Origin: Pseudomonas sp. TH43
GTDB lineage: Bacteria > Pseudomonadota > Gammaproteobacteria > Pseudomonadales > Pseudomonadaceae
Assembly: GCF_016650635.1 (NCBI RefSeq)
Contig: NZ_JAEKFI010000004.1
Location: 1,498,001 to 1,562,000, forward strand
Direction: 5' to 3'
DNA: 64,000 nucleotides
Positions 1 to 7,921 of the stretch are shown in pieces. Position numbers and translations under genes: made by a program. The notes below the pieces were generated by a model that was not told where the DNA came from, searched no databases, and saw only the letters and a list, made by a program, of their open reading frames with translations. Every line of letters starts with the position of its first letter. The first letter of the stretch is position 1.

Positions 1-166
1 GCAAGCGTCCGGTCAGAAACGCAAAGCCTTCGAGCAACCGCTCCACGTCCGGGTCCCGCCCGGCCTGCCCCAGATACGGAGCCAGCGCCGGACTACGCTC
101 GGCGAAACGGCGACCGAGTTGGCGCAGAGCGGTGAGTTCGCTTTGGTAGTAGTGGTTAAAGGACAC
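1..166 (-). CDS. tssF: TssF, type VI secretion baseplate protein (5' end only)
   Basis: Only the first 55 codons are present; the gene continues past the left edge. The reading from a GTG at 166 begins MSFNHYYQSELTALRQLG and continues with RRFAERSPALAPYLG and LLEGFAFLTGRL, which is the recognisable N-terminus of TssF (VasA/ImpG family), the baseplate wedge protein of the contractile T6SS. The GTG start is chosen because the family usually starts here and AGG-rich sequence lies just upstream. It is the last visible gene of the operon that starts with tssA at 6614, but it is separated from tssE by about 2.4 kb of small membrane-protein genes instead of following it directly as in P. aeruginosa HSI-II. 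Confidence 0.85.
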   Translation of the reverse strand, partial: MSFNHYYQSELTALRQLGRRFAERSPALAPYLGQAGRDPDVERLLEGFAFLTGRL

Positions 167-193
167 GGGTTACCTGCCTGGTAGTGGTACTCA

Positions 194-619
194 TCAAAAA
201 AATATCCTGTAGAGCGCAACCGTCACGCCGGCACAGACATAACCGGCGATCAGGAGGTATGGCACCAGCAAAAACCAGCTGTAGGCCATGAAAGCGTCAT
301 CGAATGGGCCGGCGATCAGGCTGCACAGGCCATAAAGCATCCACGGCACGGCGTAGAACGGGATGAACTTGACCGGCGCCCACCACACCATCCGCAGCGC
401 TTGTCGCTCGCTTCGACTCTTCGCCGCCCGCGATACCCACAGCGCAAACAGCAGCAGCCCGGGCATACCGAACCACAGCAGATACACCCAATGGGTCTCG
501 GGCGATTCGAGTGTCGAGTAGTCGCCAATCCAAAGGCCATAGGATGAAAACGCCAGCATCAGCAGCAATGGCGTCCACAAGGCCGCCATGAAGAAGTTCA
601 GTTGCGCGCGACTAAGCAT
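194..619 (-). CDS. Small integral membrane protein in T6SS operon (function unknown)
   Basis: A 141-residue protein starting MLSRAQLNFFMAALW, with about four hydrophobic segments (roughly residues 8-30, 43-62, 80-105 and 113-138) and short charged loops. I recognise no named family. An upstream in-frame ATG exists, but the start at 619 is chosen because it overlaps the end of the preceding gene by eight bases, in keeping with the overlaps through this cluster. It lies between tssE and tssF and immediately precedes tssF, so it should be co-transcribed with the secretion genes. Small polytopic proteins in such positions are often immunity proteins against membrane-acting effectors, but that is inference from context only. 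It does not obviously share the GGLTSRGV motif of its two neighbours. Confidence 0.6.
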   Translation of the reverse strand: MLSRAQLNFFMAALWTPLLLMLAFSSYGLWIGDYSTLESPETHWVYLLWFGMPGLLLFALWVSRAAKSRSERQALRMVWWAPVKFIPFYAVPWMLYGLCSLIAGPFDDAFMAYSWFLLVPYLLIAGYVCAGVTVALYRIFF

Positions 620-1058
620 GCTCGGCCCCCGCGACAGACACGCTGACCGGTTCTTGCCCATGTGCTGGGTGCTTTCCAGCGTTGGACCTGCGCGTGTACC
701 AACGATCCAGCCCGGTACAGAGAAGAATCGCCGCCAGGGTGAAAGTCCCTTGACCGACGCCATACAGCAGCGCCCGCAGCGGGTGATCCGGCAGCATCCA
801 CAACAGCACCAGCGCTACCCAGATCGCCCACAACACCAGCTTCACGCGCAGAACCAGGATCATCGCCAACAGCCAGTTGAACACCAGGAAAAACTCGTAG
901 AGGAATTTGCTGGTCAGGCGAATGTTCACCCCACGCGAGGTCAAACCGCCGTAGGTCGCGATGTACCAGTCGGCGGCAAAATTGTTCAGCAACGTGTAAC
1001 CCACACAGAAAACACTGTGGATCAACAGGCAGCAGATCAGGCGGGCTGGCAGGTTCAT
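612..1058 (-). CDS. GGLTSRGV-family polytopic membrane protein, short form
   Basis: A 148-residue protein from ATG 1058 (MNLPARLICCLLIHSV...). It has about four predicted membrane helices followed by a basic, hydrophilic tail. It is clearly related to the N-terminal half of the 259-residue protein at 1168-1947: both carry the motif GGLTSRGV followed by [NA]I after the first helix, an LP-x-x-P-[IL]-R element between helices 3 and 4, and a YTR basic end after helix 4. It lacks the periplasm-like C-terminal domain of that protein. The start overlaps the stop of the 40-codon ORF upstream as ATGA, indicating translational coupling. Position inside the T6SS operon and duplication suggest an immunity or accessory role; no family name is claimed. 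Confidence 0.65.
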   Translation of the reverse strand: MNLPARLICCLLIHSVFCVGYTLLNNFAADWYIATYGGLTSRGVNIRLTSKFLYEFFLVFNWLLAMILVLRVKLVLWAIWVALVLLWMLPDHPLRALLYGVGQGTFTLAAILLCTGLDRWYTRRSNAGKHPAHGQEPVSVSVAGAEHA

Positions 1059-1177
1059 GCGACAGGCAACGATGAGTAGTAAGCGCCGGCCATTTCGATC
1101 GCAACCAACGACTGCAGCGCCGTCAGCCCGTAAAAAAGAGGCTGCTTGGGGAGGACGAGCAAAGTGATCAGGCGCAT
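1055..1177 (-). CDS. Small 40-residue hydrophobic ORF, possible remnant or tiny membrane protein
   Basis: ATG at 1177 opens a 40-codon frame (MRLITLLVLPKQPLFYGLTA, then LQSLVAIEMAGAYYSSLPVA) ending in TGA at 1055-1057. Its start overlaps the 3' end of the 259-codon gene by ten bases and its stop overlaps the next start as ATGA, so it exactly fills what would otherwise be a gap. The LP-x-x-P-L element followed by a hydrophobic helix resembles the region before helix 4 of the GGLTSRGV proteins on either side. It may be the surviving C-terminal piece of a third paralogue or a real one-to-two helix protein. No clear Shine-Dalgarno sequence was identified. Medium-low confidence that it is translated. 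Confidence 0.4.
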   Translation of the reverse strand: MRLITLLVLPKQPLFYGLTALQSLVAIEMAGAYYSSLPVA

Positions 1178-1947
1178 TCCGGCACCCACCAGTCTTCGTA
1201 ACCTTGCGTGCCGGGATACAGTACTGTCGAGCCGCTGAACTCCGGGGGCCCACCGAAAACTTCAGTCACCCGAAAATTCCATTCGGACGATTCGAGCAGC
1301 GCGCCGTCAGCGGTGTACACGCGGAAAAAGTACTCACTGGCGAACAACTCGAACACACTCCCGAGCAATCCCAGCTTGTGATAGCCGGGCGCGTAGGTGA
1401 CGAGATAGCACTCGCCCGAATCGTTCGAGTGTCGGGTGATGGGCTCTGCCGTTACACCACCGAAAATCTTCAACCCAAGCAAAACGGTACATATGCATAC
1501 ACCGATCAGCGCGGTCACCAGCAGCAGTCGCGATGTCGCTCGACGCGGGTGAATCTTCAGCGGTTGCGCGCCCGCCTGCCGGCGCCAGCGGGTGTACACC
1601 GAGTTTATGGCGCTGCTCAGCAGGATCCCGCCAACCGTCAAGCCACCCGTAAGTGCGCAGTACGCCAAACCCCGGATGGGATACTGCGGCAGCAGGTAAA
1701 ACAGGATCGTCAGCATCATGAAAATTACCAGACCGAACTGAATGGCCTGGCGCTGGATGAAGACCAGAATCAGATTGAGAGAAACGAAAAAATAGAAAAT
1801 CAGGTACATCGCCATGCCAATGGCTACACCACGCGAGGTCAGTCCACCGACCAGCTGTTTGTAGGCCGGCACGGCATAGCCATTCAGGACGATATAAATC
1901 ACGCAGGCCAGCGCATGCACGGCCAATCCAATGAGTCGGGTACCCAT
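1168..1947 (-). CDS. GGLTSRGV-family membrane protein with C-terminal soluble domain
   Basis: A 259-residue protein. Residues 1-120 hold about four hydrophobic helices with the GGLTSRGV motif near residue 34; after a basic linker a fifth helix spans about 140-162 (LLLVTALIGVCICTVLLGLK). The remaining roughly 95 residues look soluble and include SGECYLVTYAPGYH and FFRVYTADGALL, ending with a Y-P-x-x-x-G-Y-E-x-W-x-V-P-x-C signature. The C-terminal domain resembles the single-helix proteins next to it (1947-2357 and 2354-2593). It starts one base inside the stop of the upstream gene, so it is tightly coupled to it. It appears to fuse the two building blocks that occur separately in the neighbours. 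Function unknown; immunity or T6SS accessory protein is a contextual guess. Confidence 0.65.
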   Translation of the reverse strand: MGTRLIGLAVHALACVIYIVLNGYAVPAYKQLVGGLTSRGVAIGMAMYLIFYFFVSLNLILVFIQRQAIQFGLVIFMMLTILFYLLPQYPIRGLAYCALTGGLTVGGILLSSAINSVYTRWRRQAGAQPLKIHPRRATSRLLLVTALIGVCICTVLLGLKIFGGVTAEPITRHSNDSGECYLVTYAPGYHKLGLLGSVFELFASEYFFRVYTADGALLESSEWNFRVTEVFGGPPEFSGSTVLYPGTQGYEDWWVPECA

Positions 1948-2357
1948 CAGTTTTCTATCACTTTATAAGGGGTATTGCTGATCACGCTGTTGGCCCAATG
2001 CTCTTTCCAGCTTGGAAGCGACCACGTGAATGTTCGATCAGCCTTGTTGAAATCAATCCACGACACGCCGACGACTTCCTTGTCCTCATAGCCGCGCATA
2101 TACAGCGACTCACGGATCATCAGCGGCGTACGGTAAGTGTGGCCGGGGTCTTTCAGGTCAATCAGTCTGAGATAGAGCATGCCGGAGGCACCGATCATCC
2201 AACTGGCGGGTACCACCTCGAATCGGTAATCGCCGGAAGGACTGAAGGTCACCAGGGACGGGGCACGCGTCAATTCGTTGATCACTACGATCACTGGCAG
2301 CAATAGCGCCACGGCCAGGAAGACACCAACCGTCCTCGCATACTTACGCATGTTCAT
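1947..2357 (-). CDS. Single-helix anchored protein in T6SS operon (DUF6201-like by eye)
   Basis: A 136-residue protein from ATG 2357, chosen because it overlaps the upstream stop as ATGA; a second ATG lies two codons further. Residues about 9-28 form one membrane helix or uncleaved signal (VGVFLAVALLLPVIVV). The rest is soluble and contains TFSPSGDYRFEVVPA, MLYLRLIDLKDPG, and WIDFNKADRTFTWSLPSW. The S-P-x-G-x-Y-R-x-E opening with a later W-x-x-x-x-W stretch reminds me of small envelope proteins annotated DUF6201, but that label is from memory and unverified. Probably exported or periplasm-facing. It sits with related proteins between tssE and tssF. Confidence 0.6.
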   Translation of the reverse strand: MNMRKYARTVGVFLAVALLLPVIVVINELTRAPSLVTFSPSGDYRFEVVPASWMIGASGMLYLRLIDLKDPGHTYRTPLMIRESLYMRGYEDKEVVGVSWIDFNKADRTFTWSLPSWKEHWANSVISNTPYKVIEN

Positions 2358-2593
2358 GGTTGGCCACACGCTGGAATATTCCAGCCCTCGTAACCTGTCA
2401 CTGTCGGGTAGACCGCTCGGGTACCCAGCCAATACCAGCGTACATCCGTGGTGAACTCTTGAGCCAGGCGTGCCGCCGTCGCTTTCACGTAACAGGCAGC
2501 AGCGATCAGCGCAGCGGCCGCTAGGGCGAAAAAAAGCACAGCGCTACGCCCCAACGTTGCGAACGGGCTCCGGTGTACGGCGCTCCCTCGCAT
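2354..2593 (-). CDS. Short single-helix protein with a GYE-x-W-x-[IV]-P-x-C tail
   Basis: A 79-residue protein beginning four bases after the tssE stop. It has one membrane helix (about residues 17-37, VLFFALAAAALIAAACYV) and a short external segment ending VYPTVTGYEGWNIPACGQP. That tail matches the last residues of the 259-residue protein at 1168 (LYPGTQGYEDWWVPECA) at the positions Y-P, G-Y-E, W, P and C, but the roughly 60 residues that lie between helix and tail in the larger protein are missing. It therefore looks like an internally shortened paralogue of that C-terminal domain. Translationally coupled to the next gene through ATGA. Function unknown. Confidence 0.6.
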   Translation of the reverse strand: MRGSAVHRSPFATLGRSAVLFFALAAAALIAAACYVKATAARLAQEFTTDVRWYWLGTRAVYPTVTGYEGWNIPACGQP

Positions 2594-2597
2594 GGTC

Positions 2598-3005
2598 TTA
2601 ATTCACCTTCACTTGCCCGCTGCCATCCAGGCGCGCGGAAAAACTGACCTGACGCTTGAAACCTTCAACTTCCAGCAGGCCTTCGATACTGAAGGACAGG
2701 CGAAGCTGATCGTGATCACGCGGCAGGGAAATGACACGCACGTTGCTCAGGCGCGGCTCGTAGGCTTCGATGAAGTTTTCGATAGCCAGACGGGCCTGAC
2801 TCAGGGAGTCGTGCAGGCTCAGGCGCATGTCATTGAGATCGGGCAACCCGTAGTCGGACAGCGTTTGCACGCTGCCGGCCCGGGTGCTGAGCATTTTGGC
2901 CAGATGGGCAGCCACTGACGCCATGGCACAAGCCTCAAGGCTGTTGCCCTTGCGTAGTTGCGCGTCGCCGTTGAGGCGTTCGAACAGGCTGCCGTATCCG
3001 TCCAT
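2598..3005 (-). CDS. tssE: TssE, T6SS baseplate gp25-like protein
   Basis: A 135-residue protein of the gp25/gpW family, the sheath-initiating baseplate component of the T6SS. Visible hallmarks are the N-terminal GSLFERL, the conserved YGLPDL, the helix with IENFIEAYEPRLSNVRV, and a C-terminal strand region (SFSIEGLLEVEG). Length is normal for the family. It starts nine bases after the tssC stop, so it is in the same transcript. In P. aeruginosa HSI-II the equivalent gene is followed directly by tssF; here a block of membrane-protein genes follows. Confidence 0.9.
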   Translation of the reverse strand: MDGYGSLFERLNGDAQLRKGNSLEACAMASVAAHLAKMLSTRAGSVQTLSDYGLPDLNDMRLSLHDSLSQARLAIENFIEAYEPRLSNVRVISLPRDHDQLRLSFSIEGLLEVEGFKRQVSFSARLDGSGQVKVN

Positions 3006-3014
3006 GAGTCGCTC

Positions 3015-4490
3015 TTACTCTTTGTCCAGCTTGCCAACCAGCGACAGGGTGAAATCGGCACCCATGTACTTGAAGTGCGGACGCACGTTCAAGCTCACGC
3101 GGTACCAGCCTGGCTCGCCTTCAACGTCGCTGACGATGATTTGCGCAGCGCGCAGCGGACGACGGCCACGCACTTCGGCGCTCGGGTTTTCCTGGTCGGC
3201 AACGTACTGACGGATCCACTTGTTGAGTTCCAGCTCGAGGTCGGTACGTTCTTTCCACGAACCGAGTTGCTCGCGCTGCAGCACTTTCAAGTAGTGAGCC
3301 AGGCGGTTGACGATCATCATGTACGGCAGTTGAGTGCCGAGCTTGTAGTTCAGCTCTGCCGCCTTGCCTTCTGCGCTGATGCCGAAGAACTTCGGCTTCT
3401 GCACCGAGCTTGCGGAGAAGAACGCCGCGTTGTCGGAGCCTTTACGCATGGTCAGGGAGATGAAGCCTTCCTCGGCCAGTTCGTATTCACGACGGTCGGA
3501 AACCAGAACTTCAGTAGGGATCTTGGTTTCGATTTCGCCCATGCTTTCGAAGTGGTGCAGAGGCAAGTCTTCAACCGCACCGCCGCTCTGTGGGCCGATG
3601 ATGTTCGGGCACCAGCGGAATTTGGCGAAGCTGTCGGTCAGCTTGGTGCCGAACGCGTAAGCGGTGTTGCCCCACAGGTAGTGCTCGTGGCTATTGGCAA
3701 CGGTTTCCTTGTACACGAACGATTTGACCGGGTTTTCTTCCGGGTCGTACGGGTTACGCAGCAGGAAACGCGGCACGGTCAGGCCAACATAGCGGGAGTC
3801 TTCCGAGGTACGGAAGCTCTGCCATTTGGCGAATTGCGGGCCTTCGAAGTGGTCTTTCAGATCTTTCAGATCCGGCAGGCCGGTGAAGCTTTCCAGACCG
3901 AAGAATTTCGGACCGGCAGCGGCGATGAACGGCGCGTGGGACATGCAGGCTACGCTGGACACGTACTGCATCAGTTTCACGTCCGGCGAGCTTGGCGACA
4001 TGTAGTAGTTGGCGATGATCGCGCCAACCGGCTGACCACCGAACTGGCCGTATTCAGCGGTGTAGATGTGCTTGTACAGGCCAGACTGCATGACTTCCGG
4101 CGAATCTTCGAAATCGTCCAGCAGGTCGTCTTTGGAGACGTTGAGGATTTCGATCTTGATGTTTTCGCGGAAGTTGGTGCGATCGACCAGCAACTGCAGA
4201 CCACGCCACGCCGATTCCAGCGACTGGAAGTCCGGGTGGTGAAGGATTTCGTCCATCTGACGGCTGAGCTTGGCATCGATCTCGGCGATCATGCGGTCAA
4301 CCATGGCTTTTTTGACCGGCTCACCGTTGTTCTGCGGCTTGAGCAGTTCTTCGATGAACGCCGACACACCGCGCTTGGCGATGTCGTAGGCTTCGTCGTC
4401 CGGGGTCAGACGGGTTTCGGCGATGATGCTGTCGAGAATGCTGTACTCGCCGTTTTCGGCGCTCTTCTCTTGTGCTGCGCTAGTGCTCAT
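3015..4490 (-). CDS. tssC: TssC, T6SS contractile sheath large subunit
   Basis: A 491-residue TssC/VipB/ImpC protein, which with TssB forms the contractile sheath around the Hcp tube. Recognisable stretches include LHHPDFQSLESAWRGLQLL near residue 83, FAKWQSFRTSEDSRYVGL in the middle, the VLVSDRREYELAEEGFI segment and the C-terminal ADFTLSLVGKLDKE. Length and termini agree with the family. It lies 25 bases after tssB, consistent with sheath-protein co-expression. Confidence 0.95.
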   Translation of the reverse strand: MSTSAAQEKSAENGEYSILDSIIAETRLTPDDEAYDIAKRGVSAFIEELLKPQNNGEPVKKAMVDRMIAEIDAKLSRQMDEILHHPDFQSLESAWRGLQLLVDRTNFRENIKIEILNVSKDDLLDDFEDSPEVMQSGLYKHIYTAEYGQFGGQPVGAIIANYYMSPSSPDVKLMQYVSSVACMSHAPFIAAAGPKFFGLESFTGLPDLKDLKDHFEGPQFAKWQSFRTSEDSRYVGLTVPRFLLRNPYDPEENPVKSFVYKETVANSHEHYLWGNTAYAFGTKLTDSFAKFRWCPNIIGPQSGGAVEDLPLHHFESMGEIETKIPTEVLVSDRREYELAEEGFISLTMRKGSDNAAFFSASSVQKPKFFGISAEGKAAELNYKLGTQLPYMMIVNRLAHYLKVLQREQLGSWKERTDLELELNKWIRQYVADQENPSAEVRGRRPLRAAQIIVSDVEGEPGWYRVSLNVRPHFKYMGADFTLSLVGKLDKE

Positions 4491-4515
4491 TGTGTTGGCT
4501 TCCTTGGCTGGAGTC

Positions 4516-5019
4516 TCAGGCGTCCGGGGCTGCGGCGTTCAGGCCCAGCTCACCGAGTACGCGACCGCGGGATTCGTCGTCGGCGAGCACGCCTTCGATC
4601 GCTTTACGGAACGCAGGTGCGTTACCCAGCGGGCCTTTGAGGGCCACCAGCGCATCGCGCAGTTCCATCAGTTTTTTCAGCTCAGGCACTTGCTCGACCA
4701 GGCTGGCCGGGTTGAAGTCCTTCATCGAATTGACGCGCAGTTGCACAGCCAGCTCGTCGGCGTCGCCATCTTCCTGCAGACGGTTCGGTACGCTCAGTGT
4801 CAGTTGCAGCTCTTGCTTGGCCAGCACTTCGTCGAAGGTCATCTTGTCGATGCTGATCGGCTTGCGATCTTCGATTTTGCGCTCGTCCTTGCGGTGGGTG
4901 TAGTCACCGATTGCCAGCAGCTTCAGCGGCAGTTCAATCTCTTCCTGAGCACCGCCGGTGGCGGGTTTGAAGGTGACGTTGATGCGTTCCTTGGGGGCTA
5001 CCGAGCCTTCTTTGGCCAT
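4516..5019 (-). CDS. tssB: TssB, T6SS contractile sheath small subunit
   Basis: A 167-residue TssB/VipA/ImpB protein, partner of TssC in the sheath. The start at 5019 (MAKEGSVAPKERINV) is chosen because GGAG lies seven to eight bases upstream and because it gives the usual family N-terminus; the longer in-frame extension is unlikely. Conserved features include ELPLKLLAIGDYTHR, the DKMTFDEVLA stretch, and FNPASLVEQVPELKKLMELR. It sits 32 bases downstream of tssA, as in HSI-II type clusters; no hcp or tagJ gene intervenes between tssC and tssE. Confidence 0.95.
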   Translation of the reverse strand: MAKEGSVAPKERINVTFKPATGGAQEEIELPLKLLAIGDYTHRKDERKIEDRKPISIDKMTFDEVLAKQELQLTLSVPNRLQEDGDADELAVQLRVNSMKDFNPASLVEQVPELKKLMELRDALVALKGPLGNAPAFRKAIEGVLADDESRGRVLGELGLNAAAPDA

Positions 5020-5051
5020 GGCTTTTCTCCTTGCGGTTGTGGCCCTGGGGC

Positions 5052-6614
5052 CTATTCGAGTACCACTTCGAGATCGAGGTGGCACAGCCTGCGATAAATC
5101 TCTTCCTTGCGTTCACGTACGGCATGGTTCTGCGGCAACAACTCGCAGCAACTGTGCAGCAGGTGCAGCACTTCCAATGCAAGATCGGGCTCCCAGGCGT
5201 GCAGGCCTGAGTCCTGTAATGTCTGATCGAGGGTTTCCAGCTGGTTCTTGGCCAGTTCGTATTTCTTGGCCATGAAGCACAGGCGCGCGAGGGCGAACTG
5301 CCAGAAGAACCGTTCGCGGCCGCCATGGGCCGACTGCAAGCCTTGCTTGAGCGTCTGCACGGCAGGCTTCAAGCCTTCCTTGCGCAGCAGTGGCAGAACT
5401 TCTTCGAGGGCCTTTTCCCAGGCCGGCTGGGTTTCGACGTTTTCGCTTTCGACCTTGCGCGGCGCGCTGGCGCTTTGCAGGTGCGGCATGACGTTGGCGG
5501 CGATCCACGCCCGGGTGGACGGATCGGCAAACGGCGCGCCGTCATGGAAGCGCAATTCGACAATGCCGGGCAGGCGCTGAATCAAAAGCGCGAAGTGGAT
5601 TTCCACTTCGCGCATGGCCAGCTCGGCGTTGAGGTTCTGGAGACATTCCCAGACCATCCTCTGGCCATCGAACCAGAACGGCGCCTTCGCCAGGCTCGCC
5701 TCCAGTTCCACCAGCAGGTCGGCGTATTTGCCCTGATCGAAACGGTCCTGGTAGAGCTTGAGTTTTTCCAGCGGCAGACCGCGCAACACGGTGATCTGCT
5801 CGGCGTTGCGTTCGGGCACGGCGTCGATGGTCATCCACAGCAACGTGCGGTTCAGGCGCAGGGCGCGCAGGTCGGTGGCTTTCTGTTTGAGCCACCAGGC
5901 GCACAGCGGACGGGCGCTGTCCTGCTGGGCGCGCAGGGCTTTGTGCGCGTCTCTTTCGTTGTCGATCGGTGCGCCGGGGGCGAGCAACTGGCTGGCGGCC
6001 TGCTTGACCTGCGCCACCGCCGCACCGACGACGCCGGGGGCCGGCTGGTTGTCGGCCGCACGCTGGATCATGGTTTTCAGGCGACGGGAGATCGGCAGCA
6101 ACAGCGGCGAGTCGTCGCCCAAATGCTCGGCACACGCGGCTTCGAGGCCGGACAGGTGCTCGGAGAGCTGCCGGAACATCGGCAGCTGCTCTTTGATCGC
6201 GATGTTTTCGGTGATCACCTGCTCAAGACGCGGCACCAGCCAGCCAATGGCGGCGGCACGGGTGCGGGGTTTGAGCGGATGAACGTCGGCCCAGTTGTTT
6301 TCCGACAGATGGTGCAGCAGACCGAGGCCGGCCAGTAGCCCTGGGAAGGATTCACGCTGATACAACGACCAGGTCAGCCAGGCGCCGACACGCAGATCCT
6401 TGGATTGGGTACGCAGGAGGTTTTCGCTGTTTTCGCGAATTTTCAGCCAGTCGATCTGCCCGCTTTCGTGCATCGACGAGGCTTTGGCCAGCTCACTTTC
6501 CAGGGCCTCGAATTCGCTCGAAAAGCGTACGTCTTCGCCCGCAAAATTCTCTTTGGAAACAGAGACTTTCGCGAGTTCGAGGTAATGGGCGGAAAGTTTG
6601 CTTGAGTAGGACAT
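5052..6614 (-). CDS. tssA: TssA (long, HSI-II type), T6SS assembly protein
   Basis: A 520-residue TssA. The N-terminal 180 residues match the ImpA_N domain (SQIDWL-like region IDWLKIRENSENLL, then RVGAWLTWSLYQRESFPGL and NNWADVHPLKPRTRAAAIGWL, with the W-x-x-V-x-P core). The C-terminal part is of the VasJ type (RLCFMAKKYELAKNQLETLD, GLHAWEPDLALEVLHLL). TssA caps or primes sheath polymerisation at the baseplate. The length fits the long TssA2 class, unlike the short HSI-I TssA. It is the first gene of the operon; AAAGG lies upstream of the ATG at 6614 and the promoter should lie in 6615-7000. Confidence 0.92.
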   Translation of the reverse strand: MSYSSKLSAHYLELAKVSVSKENFAGEDVRFSSEFEALESELAKASSMHESGQIDWLKIRENSENLLRTQSKDLRVGAWLTWSLYQRESFPGLLAGLGLLHHLSENNWADVHPLKPRTRAAAIGWLVPRLEQVITENIAIKEQLPMFRQLSEHLSGLEAACAEHLGDDSPLLLPISRRLKTMIQRAADNQPAPGVVGAAVAQVKQAASQLLAPGAPIDNERDAHKALRAQQDSARPLCAWWLKQKATDLRALRLNRTLLWMTIDAVPERNAEQITVLRGLPLEKLKLYQDRFDQGKYADLLVELEASLAKAPFWFDGQRMVWECLQNLNAELAMREVEIHFALLIQRLPGIVELRFHDGAPFADPSTRAWIAANVMPHLQSASAPRKVESENVETQPAWEKALEEVLPLLRKEGLKPAVQTLKQGLQSAHGGRERFFWQFALARLCFMAKKYELAKNQLETLDQTLQDSGLHAWEPDLALEVLHLLHSCCELLPQNHAVRERKEEIYRRLCHLDLEVVLE

Positions 6615-7288
6615 CCATGGCCTTTAATTGGATTACAGTCGTGCGCCTATTGGAGTTTCAGCGGCGCGGGACAGTATCGAAGAGCAGTGACGCGACTCAT
6701 CCAATTGAGTGTGTGCTCTATCAAGTGCGCGCATCGTAATCACAATGATGGCCACTAGCAAGCATCTGGTTAAACAACAAGACGAAGTGTTCATTGCTGC
6801 TTGTAGGAGATCGCCCTATATGTGACAGGGGATTCCCTGATGTCGATTTATATTTGCCCTGATGCTCGCGCCTGGCCACAACCCTAGAGATAGAGCGGCT
6901 CGCTGCAGGCTTACCCGGCACTTTGAACATCCGTTCCAAACCACGGGTAAAAGCATGCCTGCACTTGCAGGAAATAGAAGTAGGAATTTTCCTATAAATG
7001 CAGCGTATCTATCTACCCATTGCCGACGACAACAGACGCCGGCAGAAGTGCCATCAATTTGCTAGCATTTTTATTTTTCATGGAAACTTGTGCGCTTAAC
7101 ACGGCAATACACGGCTAACTGTTGCGATTGGCCGGAAAACTTGGGCAAGTATTTTACTGACAGATGTCGAGGAGTGTTCTTACATCAAATTGTTTCAACG
7201 CTAATAGCGTCGCCACTTGGAAAAGTCATTATATTGTCGCCCGCCGTCATCAATTGGATGGCATTCATCATTGATATGGACATTGCAC
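6615..7288. other. 674-base intergenic region between divergent tssA and lipid operons
   Basis: This stretch separates the leftward T6SS operon from the rightward lipid operon and must hold both promoters. Base composition is more AT-rich than the neighbours, particularly 6960-7260. I see no convincing protein-coding frame, RNA gene or strong hairpin, and searching by eye on both strands did not find a clear sigma-54 site (TGGCAC-N5-TTGCA), although HSI-II clusters often encode a sigma-54 activator. An imperfect inverted repeat (AGGAAAT ... ATTTTCCT, about 6968-6992) is the only notable structure. Confidence 0.5.
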
Positions 7289-7921
7289 ATGGACGACAAC
7301 AGAAGGCCCATCAAGACGCGGTCCGCGGGCTGGGCGAAATACATTACCCAGCGACTGGTGAACAGCAACATCACGCCGAATCAGATCTCGGTCGTCAGCA
7401 TCGTTTTCGCCTTGTTCGGCGCAGCCGCGCTCAATATCGACGATGGAATCACGGGCTCGATCCTCTGCGCTCTGGCCATCCAATTGCGCCTGTTATGCAA
7501 CTTGTTCGATGGCATGGTGGCCATCGAGGGCGGCAAACAATCAGCCATCGGCAGCCTCTATAACGAATTCCCCGATCGCGTCGCGGACAGCCTGCTGATC
7601 GTCGGGCTCGGCTACGCCATCGGTCAGTCTGATCTGGGCTGGTTTGCGGCGCTCGCCGCAGCGCTGACCGCGTATGTACGAGTGTTCGGCGGCTCGCTTG
7701 GCCTCGCGCAAAGCTTCATCGGGCCGATGGCCAAACAGCATCGAATGGCGGTCATGACGGTGGCTTTGCTGTTGAACGCGTTCGAAGCCAGCTATTACTC
7801 GACCCACTACGCTTTGCTGATTGCACTGACGATCATCGCCATCGGCTCCGTCGCCACTTGCGTCTCACGCACGCTGGCTATCGCCCGGCAATTGAAGGGG
7901 AATCACCATGTGGATCAGTAA
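7289..7921 (+). CDS. CDP-alcohol phosphatidyltransferase family protein (YnbA-like)
   Basis: A 210-residue membrane enzyme of the CDP-alcohol phosphatidyltransferase superfamily, which joins a CDP-activated lipid to an alcohol acceptor. The signature region reads NLFDGMVAIEGG ... GSLYNEFPDRVAD. Compared with the classic DG-x2-AR-x8-G-x3-D-x3-D motif, the Arg and one Asp are replaced (I and N) while DG and the final Asp pair are kept; I recall this variant as typical of the YnbA-like clade. The start at 7289 (MDDNRRPIKTRSAGWAK) fits the family better than an in-frame ATG 24 codons earlier. It is followed with overlap by an acyltransferase and a CdsA-type enzyme, so the three probably build a phospholipid. 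The acceptor alcohol is not predictable. Confidence 0.8.
   Translation: MDDNRRPIKTRSAGWAKYITQRLVNSNITPNQISVVSIVFALFGAAALNIDDGITGSILCALAIQLRLLCNLFDGMVAIEGGKQSAIGSLYNEFPDRVADSLLIVGLGYAIGQSDLGWFAALAAALTAYVRVFGGSLGLAQSFIGPMAKQHRMAVMTVALLLNAFEASYYSTHYALLIALTIIAIGSVATCVSRTLAIARQLKGNHHVDQ

Noticed and set aside
2958..4640. 560-codon open frame on the plus strand opposite tssC
   Set aside because: Antisense shadow caused by third-position GC bias; composition is unlike a protein and the opposite strand encodes a certain TssC.
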